Program-made: the position numbers and the translations under genes
Assembly: GCA_039654915.1 (NCBI GenBank)
Contig: CM077596.1
Span: forward strand, 54,992,501-55,056,500
Direction: 5' to 3'
Length of the DNA stretch: 64,000 bases
From: Aquilaria yunnanensis
Taxonomy: Eukaryota > Streptophyta > Magnoliopsida > Malvales > Thymelaeaceae
The notes under the pieces: generated by a model
The model's database searches: none
What the model saw: the letters and a program-made list of their open reading frames with translations, nothing else
What the model was told of the DNA's origin: nothing
In this document: positions 21,556-34,752 of the stretch, in pieces
Layout of the letters: the number at the start of each line of letters is the position of its first letter
Numbering within the stretch: position 1 is the stretch's first letter

Positions 21556-24420
21556 TGGAGGAGTGATGAAAACGAAGCGGGGAATGGTGGGAAAGGGGAA
21601 AGTTAACGGAGGGAGAAGGAGATGGAGGGGCACAGGGAATTGCGTGTGTGTCTCGCGGGTGGAGAGACAGGCCATGGAACCAGGAAGGAACAGGCTGCAG
21701 CAAGCGGCGGCATAGCCCTTAGGGCTACATATTTGTTAAACTGCACTTTGGTCACTTGATTTATTTATTTGTTTCATTTTGGTCTTTTATTTTGAAAAGT
21801 TACAATTAAGTCATCAACAAACAAAGAAAAATCATGGTGGGTTGCGGGTCTACCCATGGGCCAAATCAAAATCCATGAAAGGTATAGGAGTGCAATTTTC
21901 ACCAAATATCCACAACTCGTGGGTCGGGTATCTGCGAATTGCGTATTTTACCCTACCCACTAGCATCCTTAGATGAGATAGAGACATGGAAACGAGTTGA
22001 TGGGAGACAATATATATATATATATGTTAATTTTTTATTTATATTTGATAATATGTTACTTTTCCATTTTGTACATATTCTAAGTGTGTCATTTTCATAT
22101 GTAAAACTCATAAATTCTTATTATTATAATATATTTATTAATTTTAGCCTATGATAAATATAATTGCTCAAAGTTCATAAATGTATAATGGTCATGTTGT
22201 CACTGTAAAAAGCATTTTTCTTGCATACTTTTTTATTTACTAATCAATATTAAGATTTTATGATTTTGGTACAAAAAATATCCATCTTGATACTTTTGGG
22301 AACAAAATTTTTAATATTCCTCTGTCTTCCTTGTGATCTCTTGTACATTAACATACTTAAAATATATTTTTATAGCATATTTTCAGATATAAATTTGCAC
22401 ATTAATTTTACACAAAAAAAGGGGAAGCTCTTCAGAATCCTATATATATAATAAAATTAGTAGAAAAATATTAATTTTGGCAATAATATCAGAACATTTA
22501 ATACTTATTCTAAAACCTCCATGCCACTTCTCTATTATAGAAATTTAATAGGCAAGATATGTTACATAACAAGAATAATTTGTTTATGAGAAAATATTTC
22601 ATTATCTAAAATAAAAAGATCACATCAATTGGAACCTACTTTTATAAAAAAGGAAACAATTAATATTTTAAATAATTGTAAATTTGAATCACTTTATAAA
22701 ATAAATGAAAATTTCAATGCTAATTATTTCCAAAATAAATTTAAATTGACATTTATTAACATTTAATTCATTTTAGGAAAATATAGAAAATAATTTAACA
22801 TTTACCAAAAATATTTATTATTCTCAATGGTAAAAGGCATTAGTTTTTTGTTCAATTGGAAAGGCATGAATTCACACTAAAATTCTTGCATGATTTTCAA
22901 ATTGTTTTTTGTTAAACCAACGCATCAAACTTATGCTTGTATTTTTTTTATTTTAAATTGATTTGGTCAACTATGTATTATATAAAAAAAAGTAAACTAC
23001 ATTATGATATGTGTTAATATTATTACCTTTACTATATATTAGACTTTTCTTATTCCAAATATAAAATTTCCCAAATATATAAGCACATATTGAAAACAAA
23101 ACTTAAACTAATAGACCACAATGAACATATTCTTTGTTCCATTTTTCTTTTCATTCAATAGTTTGACGTTTTTTTTATGGTATGGTTGGTTACTATTAAA
23201 TTTGTTTCTTATAATTTATTTTGTTAATTCTTAGTGTATTTTTATTTTAAATTTATAAACATAATTTACCTTAGATAGTGTTATTATTATTTTCATCATT
23301 CAATCATATTTATTTACCGAAATACATGATACTTAATTGGAGATTTTCTATGTTAGTTTTAAATTATAACTTTTTTCCATTAACTTCATTATTTTTATTT
23401 AAAAGTTATTTTAAAAAATTAATAATTAAATAAATAAGCTAGCACTATATTAAGGGTTAATTAATATAGGCTAATACTATATTAGGAAAATGGTCGAACA
23501 TGAAATGTAATAAAAAAATTAAGGACGGGTTAAATTTTTTAGGTTAAGTTATTTTCTTTGGTGAATAAGTCAAATTTTTTATTTCTATTTGTTAATTATA
23601 ATGATGTTTATTAGATTAATTTTACTATAAATATTATAAGTTTGCAACTTTATTATTAATACTCAATGCCTAGCTAGGTATTTATATCTTAACCTTAGAG
23701 TTGGAAATCAACTTCCCCTTTATTTTTTCATGCACCTATTAATTGTTATTATTATCAACTTTTTGAAATAAAAAGTGTCCAATAGTTAGGATTCACCTAA
23801 TATATGATTGTTATCACGCTGTGATTTTGATAAAAAGTTTCAATCAAGCTCAAGCTAAGGGTGTTTGGGTTGGCTTGGCTCAACTAAAGCCCTAGCCTAT
23901 GTAATGGATAATTGGTTTTTTAAGCAATCATCTTGAAAAATGATGAACATGTTTTCGTTGCAAAAAAATAACAACATTTTCACTAAAGTACAAATTTTTT
24001 GATATAAAGTATACATTTATTTTGGTAGAAATTTTTTTTTAAGTATTCGTTGAGGGGGTGTGTTAGGCCGATCATGGGCCATGAGTCTTCCTTGGTAGAT
24101 AGAGATGTGAAGAGTGAGGTTTGGTAAAGATATTACTAAATCCAAACCCTCTTAACATGTAAGTGAGTTTGTACTCGGCTTCCATGGGTAGGTAGGTAAC
24201 ACACGCTTACTTATTTGGTGGTGGTGGTGGTGTGTGTGTGTGTGTATAAACTTCATTTTTTCTATATAGTTTATATATGTTTAAAAAAATATGTATGTTT
24301 ACAAATAATTAATAAATCAAAATTTATAAAATAGAGTAACATACAAAAATTTACACTAGACTATAACTTTATTTTAAGATAAAAGAAAACTTTTTAGAAA
24401 TAAATATACTAATTTATATG
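21556..24420. other. Gene-free AT-rich DNA with TE debris
   Basis: Phrases rich in GGGT/ACCC at 21840-21960 and 24060-24210 look like old DNA-transposon ends. A (TA)n run lies at 22010-22026 and (GGT)n(GT)n at 24220-24247. No coding frame or RNA gene is recognised. Confidence 0.35.
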
Positions 24421-24435
24421 GGGTAGGATTCAATA

Positions 24436-25340
24436 GAATTAGTTAAACCCGTAACCTCCCCATAGCTTTGTGGGTATGGCTGAGTTAGAGTGGTTAGGTT
24501 TAGGAAGGATAAGGGTGATAGAGTAATTCTATCATCCTTATTGGTAAGGGTCAAACTTGGACAATTATGCTTAATATTATATTTGATTTATTTAATGCCA
24601 AGGTCTATTATTTGAATGTCTTGATGTAATTATGTTTCTTTTCTTAATAACTTGTAAAGTATAACGGATAACTTGCCGGTTTCTCAAAACGTGGAAGGCA
24701 TATGAGACAAAATTAGCAATTTGAAGGAGTGACAGTTGGGTCTGTGTCTCTTAGCAGTAGCTGCACTAAAGGGCCAAGACTATGTTATTGGAACTAATAC
24801 TTAAAATACTTACACATAACTTTTTATATTTCTTATTTTTCTCATACATGTTTTAGTCGATTAATACTCCACAATAAATAAGTTTTCTTACATCTTGGGT
24901 AAAATTAGTTAAACTCATAACAAGTTTTAAGAGTAAGGTTGGGTTTGGGTGGTTGGGCTTGGGTAGATTAGGGACAGTAGAATTATTTTTTTCATCTCTA
25001 TTGATAGGAGTAAGTTAGACCAATTGTACTTAGTCTTATATATGATTTATCCTATACCAAAACTTACTATTCGAATACCTCAATGTAGCTATGTTCCATC
25101 TCTTAATAAGTTGTCATAAAGCATGTGAGCTAACTTGCATGTTTCTCAAAACTTATAGAAATATGAGATAGAATTAACAGTTTGGTAAGTTCAGCTAGAG
25201 TTGTTATCCTTTAGCGATGTTAAGGAGCTGGGATTATGTTTGCAGAACTAATATTTAAATATTCATACTGATTTTTTATTTTTCTTATTTTTCCCATACA
25301 TTTTTTAATAGCTTGACACACCATAGTAAATCTTTTTTTT
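24436..25340 (+). repeat. Diverged tandem duplication, ~465 bp period
   Basis: Copy 1 at about 24436-24880 and copy 2 at about 24900-25340. Both contain AATTAGTTAAAC, GGTTAGGTTT/GGTTGGGCTT, TTGAATGTCTTGATGTA-like text, TTTCTCAAAAC and TTTCTTATTTTTC.CATACAT. The copies are considerably diverged. Confidence 0.65.
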
Positions 25341-25900
25341 TCTTCCATACATATTCTTCTCACTTTCCAATCCAAATTTTTATAAATAGTGGATAAAGGT
25401 AAAATTTTGTATCACATCATACTAACGTCTAAAATATGCTGAAAGATTTGTTAATTGTTAAATTTTTTTATAATATCTTACATAATTATCTTAATCTAAA
25501 TATTCTATAATTCCCTATCTAATTTATGTTCTATTATTACTATGAACTATATAAAATTAAAATAATATACAGTATTAGTAAAATATTGTATTCATTTTGA
25601 ATATGATTTCTTACTAATTTATCTGATAACACATGATTATTAATTATATAATCATATATTTGCATTTAAACTATTATGTATACTATCAAGACACATATTA
25701 CTATCACTTTATTTTACTTGTAAAGTGTTCATGTTGGTGAAAAAAATTTTACCTATTGTTTTATTTAAAAAGGTCATTGCATTATTTATTATTTCTACTT
25801 TTTTTTTGTTCTCATGGTAATACTGAGTATTTAAATTATTTTTTTATATCTATATATTTTTTATTTTAAATTTCTCCATAATTTAATCCTGAGACAACAC
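25341..25900. other. AT-rich intergenic DNA
   Basis: Nothing recognisable apart from a phrase at 25837 (GGTAATACTGAGTATTTAAA) similar to the Helitron-like 3' end at 25890-25914. Confidence 0.3.
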
Positions 25901-26400
25901 TGGGTATTAAAGCTAGTTATATATATATAAAGTAGGATAATCTCTAAGGAGATTTTGGTCTTTTCCTTAATTGGCACATTCCCTGATTGCCATGTGTCCA
26001 TTTTTTATTTTTTTATTTTTTTTAATGAATTGTGTATTGTCACATGAAAACTTGAAATCCAAAATTAGCCTTCATTAAAACTAAAAACCTTTTTAACATC
26101 TTTAGATATGAAACCTTTTACTATAGCCTAATTCAAACCCCCTGTTTTTTAACTTGGAGCCAAAATCAACTTTGGAGCAAAAAAAAAAAAAAATCACTTA
26201 CCAACTTTGGAACAATTACTTATTAAATTCATAATCCATGTCTAGTTCTTACTTTTTTTTTTCTTGAAAATTCAACTTTCTCTTTTCTAACTTAATTCAA
26301 CTTTCTCTTTTCTAACTTACTTTAATATAAAATTGGTATGTTCCAAATTTTGGTATAATTGTAACTATTATATATACCTGGCGTTGCCACGGAATTCAAG
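25885..26400. mobile_element. Helitron-like termini
   Basis: GACAACACTGGGTATTAAAG followed by CTAGT (about 25888-25914) resembles a Helitron 3' end. It is followed immediately by TATATAAAGTAGGAT and, further on, GCCATGTGTCC, as in plant Helitron 5' ends. At 26355-26390 a reverse-orientation 3' end is suggested by the hairpin CCTGGC-GTT-GCCACGG next to TATATATAATAG. No Rep/helicase is present. Assignment rests on short motifs only. Confidence 0.4.
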
Positions 26401-26955
26401 AAAGGCCAAGTGAAAAAATCAACAATTTCTTAACTTTATTGAAATTCTTGTAAAATATTAGAACTGTAAAATAAGGAATTAGAAATGCAAGTTCATAATG
26501 CCTAGAGTCATATCAATTTTATATAAAAACACCTAATAATATATTGTAAAATCTTGTCAATACATTACAATGATAGTTGTGTAATTAAGTTAATGATTAC
26601 TCAATGACTATCGATAGATGTTCAAAATTAATCTTTATCAGGTTTGAATTGGCCGGGCTGATAGAGCTAGAATAAAAAATATAAGTTTCATATTAGAATC
26701 TACTTAATTCCATCATAAAAACACTAAAATATATTGTACCTGCCAGGAGAGTGAAGATTAGGTGCAAGCATTAAGGAAGAATTTGTTAAATGATAAATGA
26801 GATGATGTCATAACTCTAACTTGTAAATTCATGTTCATATCCAATTAATCTGGAAACATACATATTTTTACCAATAGATTCTAATTGATATATACTTACA
26901 GTATTTTTGTAGCCTATATCTCCTAATCTGATAGTATGATGGCATGAGAACACAA
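26401..26955. other. AT-rich intergenic DNA
   Basis: No gene or element end recognised. Confidence 0.3.
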
Positions 26956-27680
26956 AAAAAATGGAATAAACAGAAATATAATTCAATGCAGTAAGCATTT
27001 TACGATTAAAAATAAATCAGGACATGATATGCATATAATTATCACAAAAAAAAATAATTAAATATTTTGAAAAATACAAAACTTTCATTATGGAATGGTT
27101 TATTAACATTAGGCCAAGCTTGCTTAGTCTAAGACCCGACTTTACTCAACTCAAGGTCAAGCCTAACTTGAGCTTCAACTAAGGTTAAGCTTATTCCTTG
27201 ATTGCGTTAGTTGGTCTAAAGCTCCTCCCTCATCGACCCATGTCCAGTCAAGCTGAGCCTAGTTGGAGTCGATTTGGCCAACAACATATCTCTAATCTAG
27301 CTAACATACCTATAAATCACTATAGTTATATTTTATCTACTACCTTCGCCTGGTGATGAAGCTCGACATTCCCACTGCAACCAAAAAAATTTCAAATAGA
27401 AAGTATTGTAATAATAGATAAGAATATAATTCAACATGGAAAACATTTAATAATTGAAAATACATGTACCTATGTCATATATAATTATCAAAAAAATAAA
27501 TGACAAAACTTTCATTATGTATTGATTTATTAACATCAAGGCAATTTTGTTAGTCTAGGATTCAACTATGCCCGACTCAAGTTCAAGCGTAGCTTGGGCT
27601 CACCTGAGGTCAAGCCCATCCTATGATTGTTTTAGTCAATTTGGGCATTTTCTAACTTGGTTTGCCTATAAACCACTGTA
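26956..27680 (+). repeat. Diverged tandem duplication, ~430 bp period
   Basis: Copy 1 about 26956-27260, copy 2 about 27405-27680. Shared blocks are AATATAATTCAA, ATAATTATCA, ACAAAACTTTCATTATG, TTATTAACAT and AAGGTCAAGC/AGGTCAAGCCC. Probably two copies of one non-coding element. Confidence 0.6.
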
Positions 27681-27776
27681 GTCATATCAACGCCAAGCTA
27701 TGTAATTTCCATGTGTAGCATTGATGCATAATAATGGGTAAGAAAATGTTTTCATCCCATCTATCTCCTTAAATAA

Positions 27777-28014
27777 TACTCCCTCCGTCTCTCTTTATTT
27801 GCTCCATTTGACTTTTTTGACTAATTTAACATAAATTTATTTATATTATTATTTGTTAGAAATATTTTTTTAAACATACTTAGAAACTATAGGTCTTGAT
27901 TTATTATTCATATATAAAGGTTTTTCATTTATATGCTAAAATGTTAAAAATAAAAAATCATAAATTAATTGCTGAAAAGTGAATAGTGCAAAAAATTTGG
28001 GACATGGGAGTATA
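27777..28014 (+). mobile_element. Stowaway-type MITE (Tc1/mariner)
   Basis: Starts TACTCCCTCCGTCTCTC, the classic Stowaway terminal inverted repeat, and ends GGGACATGGGAGTA with adjacent TA. About 238 bp with no coding capacity. Confidence 0.8.
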
Positions 28015-28087
28015 ACTTAACGTGAATGACATAAACCCATTGAAAAAGGTTTGTAGAGTGATAGATATTCTATTATGCACTATGATA

Positions 28088-28328
28088 TACCCCTAGGATC
28101 CCATATTCTTTCATACATTTTACTTTTTTTTTTTCAACTTATAGTTGACTTGAATTTATTCATATTATTATTTGATGTAAAAAATATATTTAGAAACTAT
28201 AGGTTTTCATTTATCATTGTTATATAAACATTTTTTATTTATATAATAAAATGTTGAAGATAAAAAAATTAAATAATAATTACTGTGAATAGTAAATGTT
28301 ACAAAAAACTTAGGATGAAGGGGTGTAA
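28088..28328 (+). mobile_element. Second, more decayed Stowaway-type MITE
   Basis: About 240 bp, same orientation and clearly related to the copy at 27777: shared CTTAGAAACTATAGGT-type core, AAATGTTGAA(G/A)ATAAAAA and GTGAATAGT. It starts TACCCCTAGGATCCC and ends GGATGAAGGGGTGTA. Confidence 0.65.
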
Positions 28329-28447
28329 TAATTTAGAACAAATAATAACAAAAAAAATCCAAACAAACTTAGATTATATATAAAAAAATCATCTATATTA
28401 TGCTACTGTGAAATTTACCAAAAAGTTATGACCATAAAAAATCTAAT

Positions 28448-28460
28448 GGGTATCAGAGCT
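28448..28460 (+). other. Orphan retroelement primer-binding-site-like sequence
   Basis: GGTATCAGAGCTTGG matches the initiator-Met-tRNA primer site used by Copia elements, as also seen intact at 34698. No flanking LTR or gag is recognisable, so this is a relic or chance. Confidence 0.3.
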
Positions 28461-31290
28461 TGGATAAAACTTGGTTAACAAATTTAAAGTTCTCAATGCC
28501 ATAAAAAAAACCCCCGACTTGTATATAATTTGACACTCAACCACTTAGATAAATAAGTTTAGTCTAGCCTAACATAAAGCCGAAAATATAGTTTACCTAA
28601 ATCGACCTAAATCAAAGTTATTGGATATATGAATAATGATGATAACTAATAATAACACGTTCATTGGAATTTAAGGAAAATAAAATTATTGTTTTTGAGT
28701 TGGTACGGTACTAAGCAACGTAAAGGCTTGGGCCAAAATGGGCCGATGGTATTGGGTTTGATCAACAATATAATAGACTATGCTCAAAATGTCACAAAAC
28801 TTGGACACTTGATTGACATTAAAATTGTTGTTATATTTGTATGTTGTTATATTTGTAATGCTAGTAAATTGGATTGGGCCCGAATTGGGCAAAAAATAAC
28901 CTTCAGATGTGTAATGTTTTAAATTGGTTCAATCTTCTTGAAAATGCAATTACCAATTAATTAAAAGCTAGTTGGTTTGATATTGTTAGTTAGAATAATG
29001 ATCATGAGTGAAAAATAAACACATTTTTTCAGGTGCTCATGAAATTATTTTTGTGAGTTTTTGCTAATTTTAAGAAAAAAAAAAAATAAAGGCCTGGTCT
29101 TAAAATGGGCCTATTATTTTTTGTTGGATTTGACAACATATTGTTAAGGGTGTGTAAAGGGGCCTATAGTTGGGCTGATTATTATATTACTATTATGGAT
29201 AGTCTTTTTTTAAAAAAAAAAAATTTAACTCCACATTGCAAAGAGAATATAAAATATTTTTAAAAAAAATATTGAAAACAAAGTCAGGCTTATTATTTAA
29301 TATATATTTATAATAAAGCCAATTTTGTAAAAAGTAAAGATATTGATTTATTTTTACTACATCTCAGTAAGATGTGAAGATTGAACACAAAAACAATATT
29401 GTCTGAAAATTTGTTAACTTAATACTAATTAAAACATTATTTACGTCTTGAATACCAGCATACATGAATATTAATTTTTAAATTAAAAATATATACAAAT
29501 ACATAAACTGCCACTTGTTTTTTTAAATGTAAGTGGACATTTTTTAAAATAATTGAATTCAATTACTATTATATTTGAACGTATAGGCAAATGGAAAAAG
29601 ATTCCAAAACTTTCTGGCCTTAGTAGCATCTCCCAAAGGCAAAGAATTAAAAGAACTGCAATTGTCGTTAAATGTTAAGGGTGAATTAGTAATTTCAAGT
29701 TCCCTGCACACACACACACACACATTGGCGAAATATTTCCTTACTTGTCATTTCTCGGTAGAATTGTTTTCCTCTCCATTCTCGCTACGGAGCAACCGCC
29801 ATTCTGGCAAAAGAAAGGCAATTTTTTATAGCCTTTTTGGTTTTTTTTTCCATATGTTAAAGAATGCCGCCGAGTGGTACTTTGTATTGTTGGCCAGATT
29901 CTTGCGCTCTTCCTAGGTCGACGATGGTGGTTTTTTTTTTTCCTAAAATCTCAAACTTTTTTCTTGATTTATGTTTATTTTTTTATGATATACAACTCTT
30001 CCAATAGAAATATAATCAAAACTCTGCATGTTTTATGTTTTATTTGTATTTAAAAAATTTTGAAATCCCCGACCATCTATGACATTTTTTTTTCTAGGTC
30101 TTGGCCCTATTCACGACTTAAGTTATCTGGCGTCCGAGCTCATAGGCTTTACCAATCGATGATGTACCTGGTCTCCTTCTATTCTGGTTTTTGATATGCC
30201 GAGAGAGAAAATTGAATATTTGGTTCGTTTCGGTTTCTCAAGTTTAGTTATCATCAATTTTAACATTTATTTTCGATTTAAACACGTTTTTAATGCACAT
30301 CTAGTAAAAATACTTTTTTTTTAACTTCCTAACAGTAAATTGTGAGATATGGTTTTATTTTGGTTTTTCAACATAGATTTTCTTATCTAAATTAAAATTA
30401 GGCCTTTTTTTTTTTTCACTTTCCGAAAGTGAAATTGTGAGATATGGTTTTGTATTGGATTTTTTAGCAACTGAAGATCAATCTGACATATTTTTAGTTT
30501 GCCAAGACCAAAAAATGCAGATCTGCCACCATCTCAATTTCTCGACTTTTGATCTATTTGGTTAAAATTTTTTTTTCTTCTTATACTATTAAAACGTTTC
30601 AAACTGTGGTTCTCTCATTTTAGACATTGAAGGCATCAGATTAGAAACCTATTTATACTAAGAATGCATGTGAAGTATTCTAATACAAGATCGGATCAGG
30701 GTGATGCTAAATGTACTGTACTCATTTATATACTGGTTCTGCCTCCATTAATTAAGGTGTAATGTCTATTGTTTATTGTATTGCATTTAGTTTATATTGA
30801 AAATTAACTATTTAAATATGTTGTTTAACCATTAACTCAAATTTAAGGTTGTAATTTTGGGTGTAATTTGAATTTTCTGTAGTAGCATTCCTTTTCTGAA
30901 ATGGTTAACCGAAATGGCTTTAATAATTGTTGGCTAAGGCATATGCTAAACAAATAATAATTTTGGCTATAATTTAAATTTTAGCTGTAATCGTGATTTC
31001 ATTTATTCACATTCCATTTTCAATTCATTTAACCAAAACGATTTCTAAATTATTGCCTTTTTGCACTGTTAATTACCTTAACTAAAGTTGTTGATTGATC
31101 ATAAGGGTGAAATGATTTGTTTCATTAAACGATTTGTTTCGTTGCTCAATTCATTTGCTGATAGTTTTATTCATTTAATTTAATTGATTTTTCACATTCT
31201 TGCCATTTACCAGTCCCACCAATTGGTCATGCTTTTATGTTAAAATTGAAATTCAAGATTTGGAATTGAAAGACTAAATTAAAGGGTCAA
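28461..31290. other. Gene-free AT-rich DNA
   Basis: Includes a (CA)n run at 29706-29724; a less AT-biased block at 29740-29930 that could be a leader fragment of a gene; and a short imperfect tandem duplication around TTGTGAGATATGGTTTT at 30338 and 30433. No coding frame is supported. Confidence 0.35.
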
Positions 31291-31291
31291 A

Positions 31292-32560
31292 TCTAATATA
31301 TATTATAAAAGCAGGATACATTATAGGATAATAATGACTTTTCACTTAACGGACACAATAAGAAGGAGACATGTGACAATTTTGCTATTTTAGGTAAGAA
31401 TTTAGAAAATTTTCACGCTAAATTTCCAGAATTACCCCTAAAGCTAAACTAGCTACAATATTGCAATGAAGGAAACGTAATTGACTATTGAATGTTTCCC
31501 TTAACAAAATAAATATTTTAGGTAGTCAAGAATTTAGAATTATTTTGTTTCCTTTTCAAAATTGCCATTTTCAAACAACAGTGCTTCATTTCTTTTTTTT
31601 CTCTCTGTATCTCTCATAGCTGCTTCTTGCTCTTCCTTCTGCTGCGATCTACCCATCTTCATCTAAATTTCGTTAATGTTTCAATTTTGAATTTTAGGCC
31701 AAATCGTGTTCATGTGGGTTTAGATCCATTTTTTTTTATTATAAATTTTCATCTTACAAAAGCGTGAAGGTTTGCGTCTAAGAGCAGGCTTAAATTTGGC
31801 AATCCACAAGAAAGCGTGTTCAAGCCTATAAAGGCAAGAGGGAGAAAAGAGGAACAGGATCTGGCACTAACCGATTTGTGACTTCTTAAGAAAGTTTTGC
31901 TCATAGTGAGCAATAGGCTGAGGGTTAGCGTGACCAAGCAATTAACTAGGCTAAGAAGCTATACAGATCAAATTGTGGAGTATGCAAATGCAGTACTTTT
32001 CACTTTTGGTTTTTATCACCTTGTGTAACCATAAGGTTGTACATATAATTTTTTGTTTGAGAATTGTTTGGTGCTGTTCTTTAATGCATTTTTGTATTCA
32101 ACTAGCATTTCAAAGATTTTATTTTTGGTGCCAATGTTTGTTGTTGATGGTCTTGAGACCCAGATTTCAATTTCCTGCACAAAACGAGTGCTAAATCACT
32201 TCGTCGATTGCTTGAGGAAGGACATGTTTCTTCTAAATAGGGCAAACCAAACAAAGTCCTAATAGAAATCTATCATGAATACAAGGCATCAAGAAGGAGT
32301 ATTATAATTACAAACTCCATGATTGTCTTAGGAAGAAGGTTCTTGTCTCTCGCTACTAAAAGTTTTGGAATTGCTTGAGGTTTATATTAGCCAAAACAGG
32401 TATGATTTGAATTCTGAATTTGATTGGTTTTGTGTAATTTTGTCTTTTATTTCTCCTAATTGGTTACTTATTGTGTCATTGTGTTGGAATTGGCAGATGG
32501 GATTTGATTCTACACAACAAAGTCACCTCTATTATGATGAAGCTTTGCAATGAGTTGCCA
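31292..32560 (+). mobile_element. Candidate Helitron 5' end with decayed gene-like stretch
   Basis: TCTAATATATATTATAAAAG followed by CAGGAT, preceded by A, has the form of a plant Helitron 5' end; GACATGTGACAAT follows. Text at 31750-31960 and 32150-32560 has scattered coding-like composition, but only short frames and no recognised family. A matching 3' end (GTATGTAAACTAGT) lies near 43888; if paired, the Copia pair lies within this Helitron. Confidence 0.35.
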
Positions 32561-32929
32561 ATGCTAACTGAGAGACATTTGAATGATAGCACAAATGGGC
32601 AATAAAGACAATGGAGAAGGAAGCTTTCTATTCAATTTTTTTATCTGTTATTGTAATTTTGATGTCCCTAAATTCATTTTTTTTATCACACGAACCTTGG
32701 GGCAATGGCCATAATGATTAGAGTGGTCATTAAGTAAGCATACATGCCTCATCTTTTTACAATTCATGATCTTTACCATCTGGCAATTTTTTCTTGGTTT
32801 CTTTCTTTAGGTACCACAATTTTTTTTTCTTTGTTCCTTATTTAGGCACAAGTTGATTTGAGGTAGCACGATTTGTTAGTATTATTGGTACTCGTGAGTT
32901 CTTTTTTATTGTTATACTTCAATCTTTGT
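32561..32929. other. DNA left of the outer Copia element
   Basis: No gene recognised. The last five bases TTTGT (32925-32929) are the target-site duplication of the outer Copia. Confidence 0.5.
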
Positions 32930-33148
32930 TGTTAAAGATACTTGGCATCAGGAAGAAGCTTCCTCCACGGACTGCCATAGTCCATGCTTGACTCAAACAC
33001 ATAGACCTCATGTTACGTGATAAACCTCTACTGGTTTTACTGATTATTATTGTAAATATCTTATACCATTTGTACTTATATCTTGTAACTCTATTATAAA
33101 TGGAGTAATGACAAGGAAATCTTCAGTTAAGCAATACACAATCTTTCA
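32930..33148 (+). repeat. 5' LTR of the outer Copia
   Basis: 219 bp, TGTT...TTCA, with a TATA-like TATTATAAAT near 33092-33101. The partner is 40432-40648. Confidence 0.9.
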
Positions 33149-33199
33149 TGGTATCAGAACCAAATAGACTCACTGTAAAAAATATAGACCCTCAACTCA

Positions 33200-34440
33200 T
33201 CTTCCTCATCTGCTTCAATCGCATTCTCTAACCCCCCCACCTCTTCTGCCGACTCCTTCAGTAAACTTGGGTCATCTGTTGACCGTTTGTCTCACCAAAG
33301 ACAATTACCTGCTGTGGAAGGCACAATTCCTTCCATATCTTCGAGGACAACTCCACAGACGATCACGGAAGAAGTTGTAGCCGGATCATCATCAACCTCT
33401 ATTCAGGTTCCTAACCCAGCCTACCAGGCCTGGTTCCAGCAAGACCAGCTGATACTAAGCGCCTTGCTATCCTCTCTTTCAGAAGAAATCCTAGGACATG
33501 TTGTACTCATGTCAACCTCACGAGAAGTTTGGACTTCCCTCGAGAGAATGTTTTCCTCTCAATCTCATGCTCGGGTTATGCAAATTTGCCTTCAACTCTC
33601 AACCATGCAGAAGAAGGACCTTTCAATTGCTGATTATTATCATCGCATCAAGAATCTTACTGATACACTCGCTGCCATTGGACAACCTCTCCAGGAGTAT
33701 GAAGTTGTCTCTTACCTGCTTGTCGGATTGAGTTTGGAATATGAACCATTGGTCACCTCCATCACCACCAGACCTGAACCTATTGGTCTCAATGACCTAT
33801 ATGGTTATCTTCTAAGCTATGAATTGAGGTTGGAGCATAACAACACAGTTGTGCAACAGTCCACGATCGAGTCGACTATGAGTATTGCTACAAGAAACAA
33901 CAACTCAGGTCGTGGTGGAGAAAGATACCCGAATCAAAGAGGGAGAGGTCGTGGCCGAGGACACATTGGACATCGTAACTCAGGTAACTATGGCAATGGT
34001 CCTAAGGTAACATGTCAAGTTTGCAAGAAACCAGGCCATTCGGCCCTCTCTTGTGTTCACAAGTTTGACCACTCCTATCAAGTAAAGACTAGTCATTTTG
34101 CAGGCGTGGCTTCCACCCCTTCCTATCAGATTGATCCCAATTGGTACACTGATACTGGAGCCAACGATCACATTACAACGGACCTAAGTAATCTTGCTAT
34201 CAGCAGAAAATACAGTGGATCAGACAAAGTTCAAGTTGGAAATGGAGCAGGGTTATCCATTAACCATGCCAGTCAGTCCCAAATAGTCACACCCTATTCC
34301 TCTATTCATCTTAATGATGTTTTACATGTTCCTCAAATCAAAAATAATTTGATTTTTGTTAGCAAGCTTACACGTGACAATGATGTTTACCTTGAGTTTC
34401 ACCCTCATTGTTTCTTTGTAAAGGATCGATCAACGAAGAA
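33200..34440 (+). pseudogene. Outer Copia gag and protease start
   Basis: An open frame runs from about 33287 into the inner element at 34442. It holds the UBN2-type gag core (AYQAWFQQDQLILSALLSSL, DYYHRIKNLTDTLAAIG), an RG-rich stretch, a zinc knuckle CQVCKKPGHSALSC (CX2CX4HX4C) and the protease motif DTGAND. The expected N-terminal LTKDNYLLWKAQ text is in another frame around 33290-33350, so a frameshift breaks gag near its start. The protein is cut by the inner Copia insertion after the protease. Confidence 0.85.
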
Positions 34441-34442
34441 AC

Positions 34443-34694
34443 TGTTGATGTGAGTAATCCAGCGTGGCACAAGAAGGAATAGAGTCCAAGTCAGCATTGA
34501 AGACAATAGGAGTAGTTGCTGATATCCGAGTCTATAGGCCTTAAGTTACTGAAACTTGTTTCCTGCTTTCTAGCAAAGTTTGTTAGTTTACGTTACTGAA
34601 CTCAGCCTATAAACAGGGCTGTTACTGATGAAATAAAGAAGGCATTGCGTTCTCTGTTGTTTCTTGCTTACTAAGGTTTCTAGTCTAACCAACA
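34443..34694 (+). repeat. 5' LTR of the inner Copia
   Basis: 252 bp, TGTTGATG...CCAACA, with TATAAACAGG near 34610 as the likely promoter. Confidence 0.95.
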
Positions 34695-34697
34695 TTG

Positions 34698-34710
34698 TGG
34701 TATCAGAGCC
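34698..34710 (+). promoter_or_regulatory. Primer-binding site, initiator Met-tRNA type
   Basis: TGGTATCAGAGCC three bases downstream of the 5' LTR. Confidence 0.95.
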
Positions 34711-34752
34711 AGGTTGCAACCTTTTGGCAAACTCTGTTACTGAGCAACTACA

